A stretch of DNA of 46,184 nucleotides from Saccoglossus kowalevskii (lineage: Eukaryota > Hemichordata > Enteropneusta > Harrimaniidae). The DNA lies in assembly GCF_000003605.2 (NCBI RefSeq), contig NW_003149274.1, forward strand, positions 28,192-74,375. Reading direction: 5' to 3'. Below the pieces are notes generated by a model that was given only the letters and a program-made list of their open reading frames with translations, had not been told where the DNA came from and did not search any database. This document shows positions 37,975-46,184 of this stretch, one piece after another. The first letter of the stretch is position 1. Each line of letters begins with the position of its first letter. The position numbers were made by a program, and so were the translations under genes.

Positions 37975-39689
37975 ATGGCATATCCCTACGCATCTGTTAG
38001 GGTTAATGTCACAATGCTGGTGCTGTACGTAATCATTTTAGGTGTATTCGAACAATACGCGAAGAAAAATATAAGTGGTTTTTCCCAGTACTGTAATTGT
38101 AGTGATATGGGAAATGCAGACAACCAATCCATGGTGCAATGCAAACAACTTAAAATAATGATAACTGGAAAGTATTTCATTAGGAAGTGTTTTATTTATA
38201 TATGCTCCAATGCTCTACATTCTAAATTAACTGCCAGTCCCACCCTGGTATTTCAGAAAAACTTATAAAGTATTATTCTCGATACTTTGCTACTTACAGG
38301 TGCACCGATACAGAAAGATGAAATCGTGAAGTCAAGTGGCAGATATAAGCGACAGGGCCAGTCTAATATATACCTCACCGTTGGTTATGATCATATGCTC
38401 TATGTTGCATCGTCACATAACAATGTAGTACATAAAGTACCCGACTCGGAGTTCACAATTGATGTTGAAGTACGCAATGACGGCTCTTTACTTGGGATCA
38501 CGATGGATAACATGTTACAGATTAAGGTTTCGACATTGACAGCAGGGTGGTCGGAACCTGTACCAGACAGCTGTTGTGTCAAATCAGTGGCTGACTCGGA
38601 GAGAGACGTTATATTTGCTATAGGCAGCCTTGATGGTCACTTGATTTATCGAGAAGAATTATATAGAAAGTGGTCAAGTACACCAATCAGTAAACCTTAT
38701 TTAGCCTTGGATGTCATGGGCAATGTTCTTTACAGTCTTTGTATAAACGGCACTGAAATGCACATGTACTATTTGAATGGTGATCCCGGGTATCCGATCA
38801 ACCTGATTGAAAAGATTCGTGACTTCTACGTCAATGATATTGGAGAATTATGCGAACTACCTGTAGAGTCTAGCCACGACAAAATCTGCGGCGACGCTCC
38901 TATGGACTACACTATTTACGGTAATGCTCCTAAACTCACCGTGTGTTAGTGTGTAGAATTATATGTTGCTGTCATTGGTATAGCGTATAGTAATAATATA
39001 AATAGCAGTATCTATGTTAAGCACCGACTCCCTGTATAGGTGTGATCTAGAAAATATTATAATGTAAAATATCACACATATGTTAATATTTCGGTAGCTC
39101 TATACGTGTTTTAATAATTCTAAATGATTGTATTTCAGTTAAAAGTATATATTTGATTGTCGGAATAGACCATCGTCTGTACTACTCCTGGAGTACCTCA
39201 GCAGAACCAATCGGGCCATTTATTGATACCTGTTGCATCATCGATATTTCAACACTTGATGATGGAACTCTACTTGCCGTCAATACTGAACACAAGTTGG
39301 TATTAATGACAACTGTTCGCGCATATGGGTGGACATCTGTGTTAATAGACCCGTGTTGCCTGCTAAGTGTTGACGTCGTGTATAATAGCACTATTATTTA
39401 TGGTGTAGGAATCGATACTCAGGTACGAATGCGTCCGGGAGTGTACTCTCCATGGGGTGAAGTTATTCCAAATAGTGGTGGTATCAAGAAGGTAGCATTC
39501 GATAATTTCTACGGTATACTATACGGCGTTAGTACGAATGGTGATATCGTGTGTGAACCTTACTGGACTTTGGCGGAAACAGGCCCATATATTGATGTCT
39601 ACGAAAATCATAACACCATTCATTTAGTATCACCTGACTTCACAAAATTGGCCGTCACCGTGGGTTCCGTTTCATTCAAAGGTATTTGA
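37975..39689 (+). CDS. Predicted secreted eight-repeat beta-propeller protein (tectonin/tachylectin-like), three exons
   Basis: Proposed exons are 37975-38041, 38300-38920 and 39139-39689, giving 412 residues. Both introns are phase 1. The acceptors are strong (CTACTTACAG; GATTGTATTTCAG); the donors are TTTTAG|GTGTAT and TTTACG|GTAATG. The first ATG has A at -3 and G at +4. Residues 1-22 include a hydrophobic segment (MLVLYVIIL), probably a signal peptide. Then come eight repeats of about 42 residues, four in each large exon, on a pattern of VGxDxxLY, a Trp (106, 147, 247, 294, 335, 372), P[DN]S/DxCC, and DGxLLA[VI]. Vicinal Cys pairs occur at 114-115, 261-262 and 302-303. N-glycosylation sequons lie at 172-174 and 312-314. 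The repeat style resembles tectonin or tachylectin-2 propellers, which bind sugars, but the assignment is by pattern only. The end is uncertain: AAAG|GTATTT at 39681 is another possible phase-1 donor, and no AATAAA follows closely, so more exons may exist. The short first exon is the weakest part. Confidence 0.65.
38300..39689 (+). repeat. Tandemly duplicated four-repeat exons
   Basis: Exon 2 (38300-38920) and exon 3 (from 39139) both begin in phase 1 with a short lead followed by the same motif: NIYLTVGYDHMLY in exon 2 and SIYLIVGIDHRLY in exon 3. Each then carries four repeats in the same order. If 39681 is used as a donor, both exons are symmetric 1-1 modules (621 and 543 bases). This is the structure expected from exon duplication. 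Confidence 0.6.
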
Positions 39690-40086
39690 TCGGATGTGCA
39701 TATGTATATACAGTGATGCATAACCTCGACTGACTGAATGACTGACTGACCCACCTTATACAACTTCCCCGGTTTTAAGGTTGTGGCGTAAAACTAAAAG
39801 CACATTAAGAAACTTAAGCAAAGCACTTCATATGAAGCATGTACCAACTATACACATTTATTAACGATCATCCCGATGCGTCGTCTGCAGTTTGCAGTAC
39901 AGCAAAACGCGCGCTGTTTTTTGGGAGTAAATTCAGCCAAAATGACCGATAATATCGCGAATTGAATACATGGAATACATGCGAATAATATATCTTAATA
40001 GCAATAATGCCCCCCCCCCAATTGATAGATTCGGATTGCCTTCTATAATAACGACTCGATATCGTTTAAGCGGGGGGTCGTCATTT

Positions 40087-40098
40087 TGCGCATGCGTC
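40087..40098. promoter_or_regulatory. NRF1-type motif TGCGCATGCGTC
   Basis: A one-mismatch match to the NRF1 consensus, 109 bases from a perfect one. The surrounding 39.9-40.2 kb is richer in CpG than the rest of the window, as expected of a promoter, but no transcript start can be placed. Confidence 0.3.
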
Positions 40099-40195
40099 AG
40101 ATGGCCATAGCGTGTCACTGTTTACAAACAAGCGTCTAACCATGAGCCTTTGCGTTTTCAGCGTGTGTTGTTATCGTCGCTTGGGACTCAATGCC

Positions 40196-40207
40196 CGCGC
40201 ATGCGCA
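40196..40207. promoter_or_regulatory. NRF1-type palindrome CGCGCATGCGCA
   Basis: A perfect consensus match, close to the motif at 40087. The pair could mark a promoter on either strand; unproven. Confidence 0.35.
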
Positions 40208-40240
40208 GGTGACGATCCTCCCGCTTTAAGGTAGTGACCA

Positions 40241-40474
40241 GGGAAATACGGAGTTTGAACATAAATAATTCCTGGAGTGCCAAGCATAAAACTACTCCCC
40301 TGAAGTATATATGTTCTGAAAGCTTGAATATCGGGGAATACAACTGACCAAATTGCGTGCCCAATGTTGCCGAATTAATAACGTGACACACTTTTTAGCT
40401 GAACCCCCCAAAATTTATAATCCCGCGCTATCTTGAAAGTGCTGTGACTTATCCGTCCAAACATGTGTGAATGA
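40241..40474 (+). repeat. Direct repeat, first copy (about 234 bases)
   Basis: Starts GGGAAATACGGAGTTTGAAC and ends ACATGTGTGAATGA. The second copy at 40895 matches at about nine positions in ten. The two copies start 654 bases apart, separated by unrelated sequence. It is non-coding. It could be a dispersed short element inserted twice, or a local duplication. Confidence 0.85.
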
Positions 40475-40894
40475 ACGAAGTGTAAACTGTTTTCTAAAAG
40501 TGCGTCTAGAAATTGTTATCGGGTATTATCTCTTTACCATGTGTCCATCCTATTTCCCGTGCAATTATTGAATCTTGTCTGACACCTTTCAGGAGTTCTT
40601 ATTCATGCAAAAAAAATGTGACTAAATCTGGACGCACTTTCTTTAGATCATGGCCTCAAATATCCGATGTAGAAATTTTAAAACGCTGACGCGAACGCAG
40701 ACGATTTGAGGGCGGGACAAAGAAGTTATCCCAGGTCGCATTACCAAGTGAAGAGAAATGTCAAAAACATGTTTGTGACACTTTTTCGCCAAAAACTTCA
40801 AATGTTTGGTTCCAAGCCATTTTAAAAATTGGTAATTTGATGCCCACTACTATATCCTCGTCGATGATATAGTCTCATCAAGAACAATTAATAC

Positions 40895-41132
40895 GGGAAA
40901 TACGGAGTTTGAACATAAGAAATTCCTGGAGAACCAAGCATAAAACTACCCCCCCCCCTGAAGTATATATAATCTGAAAGCTTGAATATCGGGGAATACA
41001 TCTGACCATATTGCGTGCCCAATGTTGCCGAATTAATCACGTGATACACTTTTTAGCTGAACCGCCAAACATTTATAATCCCGCGCTATCTTGAAAGTGC
41101 TGTGAGTTATCCGTCCACACATGTGTGAATGA
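40895..41132 (+). repeat. Direct repeat, second copy (about 238 bases)
   Basis: Second copy of the repeat at 40241-40474, with a longer internal C run at 40951. It ends about 110 bases before the 3' end of the broken retroelement envelope gene. No second pair flanks the other side of that element, so these are not its LTRs on present evidence. Confidence 0.85.
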
Positions 41133-41241
41133 CAAACTCTATTGGGAATGTATACCATTTAGATGATACTGTTATGTGAATTCCAATTCTGTGAAAGGAT
41201 TTGTTCTGCCAGAAACCTGAAATTGTGTTCAAATGTTTTAA

Positions 41242-41973
41242 TTAAATTGTAGTTTTGTTAATGCTCTTAGTGGATTGGTATGCAAATGCGTTGATTAGTG
41301 ATATTTTGTTTATAGCTTCTTCTATGTTTTTATTGGAAGCAGTGACAATATGCCATAAATTCTCTATACGTTTGTTAGTTAGAACATTTGTGGAGCTGAG
41401 CTTATGAGCCTGATTATTTAGTTCCAAAAATAAATCATGAATCTTGCCAGTTACTTTTAATTGTTTTTCTGCAACCAAACCAGTAAGAGAGCCAATAAGC
41501 TGTCCAAAAATGTTCCTCTTGTTCCTTCCAGAAGAGATCATGTTAGTGTCAGGTCTACCAAGCAGAGAGATTTCCTTCGCACGGTGTCTGATCCTTTTAA
41601 TAGTTCTTTCTTAAATGAGGTAACAATTTGATTATATGTGTTACAAAATGGATTGTTAGTAATAGAATCACAAGGATGTGAAAATTCTTCGGATGGTTTC
41701 AGAAATCTTCAACTTTGGCTTTGGTACTACAAATGTTGCATACCAGTGGGAGCTTCTCTGTTGAATCCGCCGTGCAGGTTTAAATATAGCACCATTGTTG
41801 AGCCTCAGTCTGATATCAACAGCAGATGTACATGGTATAAGTAGGAGTATCGCTGTTAGGATGACTATGGTAGAGTTCATCTTAGATGGTTTTAAGTTAG
41901 TCAGGTATACAGTAAGCTTGCAGAGCTGTAAAGCTGGAGCAGTTCTCAGGAAACCAGTCATGGGAAAAAGCAA
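41242..41973 (-). pseudogene. env: Broken envelope-like glycoprotein gene of the retroelement
   Basis: The upstream part (frame at 41668-41973) has an internal Met at 41880 followed by a hydrophobic signal-peptide-like stretch (41821-41880) and a basic segment. The downstream part (frame 41242-41541) carries an RNKR furin-type site (41515-41526), then a glycine-containing hydrophobic stretch and a helical, Asn/Lys-rich region. This is the arrangement of envelope proteins in errantiviruses and of baculovirus-type fusion proteins. The two parts are in different frames, and the second ends at a stop long before any transmembrane anchor, so the gene is broken by a frameshift and truncated. The family is inferred from motif order. 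Confidence 0.55.
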
Positions 41974-42564
41974 CAGGGAATAAGTGTCTTCACTGACACT
42001 AACTGCTTTTTAAATAAGAATATACAAATACATACCTGTTGGTACCTTCTGATTGGAAGTCAGCTAGTCATAACATTTTGCACCAATCCTAAGGCATTTT
42101 AGCAGGGTCATATGATTGTTTTTTTGAATGGTAACTGGACAATTATACCATTATTCACATGCCACATGTACTGTTCTATTGTTCTAATTAGCTGTAGAAC
42201 AAAGTTACCTTTTAGCAGTATAATATGTTCGGCTAAATTTAACAAGACAAAACAAGTGTTACAAAGCATGACAAAAGATGTTTGATGACCATGTGTGATA
42301 ACAGAGTATTTGTTTTAGTCTTGACACTGCAGCACCACAATGCAGAATCTAGTATAAAACAGAAACAGTTTTAATAAAGAAACAAAAGATCAGTTATTTT
42401 AGTATTGAATGTACTTCAATACTGTAGTGTTATTTGGTACCCATGACAAGTTTGTTCAGCATAAAATAAAATGAAAGAATGACTTGGCTCCTGCTAAAGA
42501 TATGAGAAATATTATTGTAAATCAGAGTCATATGTTTGCATTCCACTGCTGTTTAGTAGAGATT

Positions 42565-43990
42565 TAATATAATTTATTTAGGTTTCTGGAGTCTACCGGT
42601 ATGAGGAATGTGTTATCTATCTTTTCAATTCGATATTGTTCTGGTTCTGAGGAGACTACAGTTTCAGATGAATCTGTCTCTAAAACTTGGTTAGATACAT
42701 GTTCACTGCTGCTAGACACTGGAGAAGCAGGATGAAAGTTATTCTGCTATCAACTCTTTGCAAGTAGATATCACATATGCAAATTTCAGTCTTTCAAAAT
42801 GGACAATATGTTTTAATCTTTTGTTGGTTTCAGGGTGAACTAATTGCTAGGCAGTAGGCAGTATATTTAGAATTTTGTATTGGCCACTACATCTTCTACT
42901 GAATTTATTTCTTTTGGATGGGTTGGTAATATAGACCACGTCATCTGATTCAAAGTGTATAGGATGTACATGTTTATTATATCTTTCAACCATCCTGTCC
43001 TGATATTTTCTTATGTTCTTTATAGCAGTCTCATGCATTTCATTTCTTGTTCCGGAGAGATTACTATGAAACCAGCATTCTTTGTATTAGTAATATTTGG
43101 CGTGGAGTCCATTTCCAGTGGTATGTTGATGTCAAATCTATACAAGATTTGAGATGGAGCCAGTCCAGTGCTCAGCTGGGCCTCTTGTTGATATTAAAAA
43201 TGTTGCAGACATGAAATATTACATCTGCCCATATATTTGAAGCACAGTCAGTGTACATTTATTTAATCACTCCAACCATACAGAACAGATCAACTAATCT
43301 TTAGGCTATCGTCTCTGCTTTGCTATCTGGAAGTGGATATGCAATAGGAAATTTTGAGAATGAATCCATAATTAACAGAATATATTTCATGCCATCTGCT
43401 GAAGTAGGCTATGGACCCATTAGATCTGCATATACCCTGTGGAAAGGAGAAACTACAGACTGAGAGAGAAGTTTAGAACGACAAGGAAGATTGGCTCCTT
43501 CTTAGTATGACATGTTTTGCAGGTCCGAACATAGCATGCTTGGACTTTTTGTTCCAAAAATATTGTCTCGTAGTAGCCCATATGTGCGAGCATATGGTTA
43601 GCAGCCAATTTTGAATTGTGCATATGACTAAGTACTTCTGACTGTAATGATTTAGGTACAACTAGTTGTTTCTTGACACCCAGAGCACTCTTTGCTTTAC
43701 CCACAGGGTTCGCCATCCTGTAAAGAACACTTCTATTATAACATAGAAATCAGCTTGATGCAAAATCTTTCTAGCTGGTTTTGTATCTCGGGGCAAAATT
43801 CCATCCTCATGGAAATTAAATAAAGGTTGTAGGTCTGTATCTTGTCTTTGCTGTGCAATAGATTTAAAAATGCATTCATTTTCATGATCAGATGGGTCAG
43901 CATTGACAGCCGGGCTAACCAATTCTTCCGAGGTACAGGAACCCAGAAATGATGTGTGAGCGAGGTCAGGTTTGCTTCCGCGTAATTTGC
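42565..43990 (-). pseudogene. pol: Broken pol 3' end: integrase of a Gypsy-like element
   Basis: Minus-strand landmarks: an acidic linker with DTDLQPLFNFHEDGILP (frame 43662-43922). After a frameshift comes an HHCC zinc finger with SHMHNS, AHMGYYET and CKTC (frame 43453-43716). The core has a first Asp in DLMGP (43409-43432) and a second in TDCASN (43236-43260). LSTGLAPSQILYRFD (43145-43190) follows only about 20 codons later. In intact integrases this spacing is near 80-100 residues and contains the catalytic Glu, so that part is deleted. A C-terminal domain with YNKHVHPIHFESDDVVYITN follows (42847-43038), then a Ser/Glu-rich tail to about 42565. Several in-frame stops are present. Confidence 0.75.
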
Positions 43991-44767
43991 ATGAACTAAA
44001 ATAACATTTACGTCACATGTATTTATTGTTATCTCTATGAAATGTATTATTTAATAAAAAAAAACATCAGAGTTTGTATTTTCTTTTAAAAAGGTCGATC
44101 CAGAATAAAACCGGACGCAACGTTTTTGCCGGTCATTGAGAGAAACAATTTGCATATAAAACAAAGGACAGCACCCATTGCATGAATTCGGTTCTATGAT
44201 TGCTTAGACGCTTGACTTGTGTCACCGTGGGGCCCCAGTTAGGTGTTTCTGTGTGACAAATAGGCCTACAATAAAATAAAATAAGTCAACATTTACAAAC
44301 TGGGGTGACCGAAGAGTATGATTATTACTCGAACGAGTACAGAAATTTCTCGAATGTCTGGGTTTACGTTAGGTATTACAGCAAGGAAAGCAGAATGTCC
44401 CCGCAGGGAGCTGTAATGAGTGGGGTGTCTTCGTTTCCTGGAGTACGTTTTATATCGGCCAAGCTCCCGTGTATTTTTTAAACACTCGGTGTGGAATAAA
44501 ACAAAGATTGAGTAAATAAATAAATAAATAGGAAACTAAATTCGCAAGCTCCCAACTGTAACACTTATTTGACTTTCCGGTTTGCGTATTTTGAAGCGAC
44601 GTATGCCTATTCGCAGTTTATTTTCCCCATGTAGACCCTGCCAAAATCACAATTTCACCGCATTGATTTTCCGAAAGACAGCGTCCGGTAATCCCAGTCT
44701 CATACATTCGAGACGGAGTGGTACACATCCGCTAACCCGCCGGTGACAATCATTTAGAGAGTAGACC

Positions 44768-44814
44768 ATGGAAGCACGGTTACTAAAATACTTTTTTAGT
44801 AACCGTGATGGAAG
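44768..44814. repeat. Perfect 14-bp hairpin flanked by a 7-bp direct repeat
   Basis: CACGGTTACTAAAA (44775-44788), a 5-base loop, then the exact reverse complement (44794-44807). ATGGAAG stands directly on both sides (44768-44774 and 44808-44814), as a target duplication would. Confidence 0.8.
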
Positions 44815-45323
44815 GTACTAACGGAAAGAGCCACGACGCTATTGTTTCAGCTTTACCTATGATCGTTTGTCAGTGTTTGTTCACAAACATTGATCTTGTT
44901 AGCTATTATCGCCTTCGTGCAATGGGTTACGTTAATCTCGAGCATTCGTTAATATTCGGAGCAAGTTCGGAAGCGTGTACAATATTGAAAATGGCGTCTA
45001 GTTTGAACGCTGTTGTTTCAGGAGATCGTGGCGAACTTTAATGGAAAATTGTCAGATATAACATTGATTGAAGAAGAACTGATGAAATATCGTGAATTTT
45101 TTGTACTTGTAATGGTAGTGAGACTTAATCAATGATTGTTTGTGACGATTGCATTATTCAATGGTACCATTGTCAGTACATGGGTTTGGCGCCCGAAACT
45201 GTCGAAATGTCGAACTTTCTCTGTGATAATATTTTTTAGGAGTTCTTAGGAATTTTTGTTGTAGAGACTCCAAATCTTGTCGAAATCACGTATTTTTACC
45301 TTTCCAACGGTAGAGTTGACTTT

Positions 45324-45368
45324 TCAGAACTCAGAACTCAGAACCTCAAAACCCAGAACTCAGAACCC
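45324..45368. repeat. Short tandem array of CAGAACT-type units
   Basis: TCAGAACTCAGAACTCAGAACC is followed by degenerate copies (CAAAACC, CAGAACT, CAGAACC). About six units of 7-8 bases. No coding potential. Confidence 0.7.
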
Positions 45369-46184
45369 GGAGTGCGCCCCAGACGAAGAAATTGGGGTTA
45401 ATGAATAAATCGGTCGTTTTTGTCATCCACATAATTTCGCTCGGAAACGCAAGGGTGATAATACTCTATTTTCAAGGACGCAGGTTGTTGGGATCGGACT
45501 GTTTCTATTGTTTCGAGTTTGTTGTAAGTCTAGAAACGTGACAACATTGTTTTTTTTAGTGAATACAGAATATGTTCTGTTTCAATACATGATTTTGATA
45601 TGCCAATCGGGCGATTTTAACAATTTCTTACTGGGGCGTCACCTGTATAAATAGTCCTCTACACTCCAAAAAATGACAATGGTACTAGTCCAGGAGACTT
45701 TTTGTTCAGCGCGTCTTTGGCTCTAGCAATGTTTACGCCACTGTACAAAAATACGCACACGCGCGAATTTGACAACATTCACTTGAGCGTTGTAGGATAG
45801 TGGGAATAGAAGCAAATAGATGGAAATACCAGTAACAGCACTCATGAAGATTGATGATTCGATTGCTGGGTGGTATACCTGTATTTAATGTCCATTTCTA
45901 TGCAATAGGTCTACACTTGCGATTCTCAATTTCGATGTGTAAAATTATATCGCTGCTGTGGACGGCGACGGCTGACAGACTGTTTTGGCTCTGCGGATCT
46001 CTTTGACACGGGCAACTAATTTTTAGGTTGCTTTTTTGTTTTACTATTCTTACGTTTACTTGGTCGCATTGTCAGACACTAACAGTAAGTGAGCGGGCCA
46101 GAACATAGTCAACATTGGACTCGGAGTGTCATCGTACAACATCAATGAATATGACAGAACCCCTCACCCTCCCCGTGGCTTTAG

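Larger units (their letters stand above)
39690..41240. other. Intergenic region with a direct repeat and NRF1-type motifs
   Basis: No coding exon recognised. It contains the paired 235-base repeats and two CpG-containing palindromes listed separately, plus C runs near 40010 and 40951. Confidence 0.45.
41242..43990 (-). mobile_element. Truncated Gypsy/Errantivirus-like retroelement with envelope gene
   Basis: Reading 5' to 3' on the minus strand: end of the RNase H/integrase linker, integrase zinc finger, integrase core, integrase C-terminal region, a Ser-rich pol tail, then an envelope-like gene. The order pol then env fits envelope-bearing Metaviridae. Gag, protease, reverse transcriptase, a primer-binding site and paired LTRs are not recognisable, so only the 3' half remains. 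Stops, frameshifts and an internal deletion make it inactive. It is most likely an old insertion. Confidence 0.75.
43991..46184. other. CpG-richer flank without a supportable gene
   Basis: The longest open frame is 44805-45041 (plus; first ATG 44808, 77 codons), with no recognisable domain. CpG is commoner here than in most of the window (for example 44640-44760), which would fit a promoter or 5' exon of a gene beyond the edge, but I cannot place one. A (TAAA)n tract lies at about 44513-44530. Confidence 0.4.

Noticed and set aside
40241-41132. The 235-base repeats as LTRs of the Gypsy-like element
   Set aside because: Both lie on the same side of the pol/env remnant, and nothing retroviral lies between them.
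1-46184. CRISPR arrays, bacterial operons or phage modules
   Set aside because: No regularly spaced identical repeats, no ribosome-binding-site-led gene strings; intron and transposon structure is eukaryotic.

Overview
This window is AT-rich and almost entirely non-coding. It has spliceosomal-type gene structure, (TA)n microsatellites, two assembly gaps, decayed non-LTR retrotransposons, small inverted-repeat DNA transposons and a broken envelope-bearing Gypsy-like element. This points to nuclear DNA of an invertebrate animal, probably a marine one. I cannot name the phylum from the sequence; a mollusc or another lophotrochozoan would fit but is a guess. There is no sign of bacterial gene organisation.

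Layout. Positions 1-14.5 kb are gene-poor: one long GC-rich hairpin (596-721), a stretch of weak coding-like remnants (3.5-4.7 kb), a (TA)n tract, a degenerate 130-base repeat (11.45-11.76 kb) and a second inverted repeat (13.9-14.0 kb). Positions 14.5-27.9 kb hold a large non-coding direct duplication: copy A (about 14827-21665) and copy B (about 22067-27933), roughly 90% alike by eye. Copy A carries two non-autonomous DNA transposons with 9-10 bp target duplications. Copy B still shows the empty sites, so both insertions are younger than the duplication. Copy B has its own 0.93 kb extra segment. Positions 27.9-37.9 kb are intergenic, with two decayed LINE fragments of different families in opposite orientation (30.17-30.61 kb minus, 35.0-36.1 kb plus), a (TA)n tract ending in an assembly gap, and a small hairpin.

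The one convincing cellular gene is at 37975-39689 (+). Three exons joined by two phase-1 introns give a 412-residue predicted secreted protein. It is made of eight repeats of about 42 residues, four per large exon, each in beta-propeller style (tectonin/tachylectin-like), with a recurring vicinal cysteine pair. Exons 2 and 3 look like a tandem exon duplication. This gene is the best candidate for something undescribed.

Positions 39.7-41.2 kb hold two NRF1-type palindromes and a 235-base direct repeat. Positions 41.2-44.0 kb (minus) hold the 3' part of a Gypsy/Errantivirus-like element: end of pol (linker, integrase zinc finger, a core with an internal deletion, C-terminal region) and a frame-broken envelope gene. 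Gag, protease, reverse transcriptase and clear LTRs are not seen. The last 2.2 kb has more CpG, a striking 14-bp snap-back hairpin and a short decamer array, but no gene I can defend.
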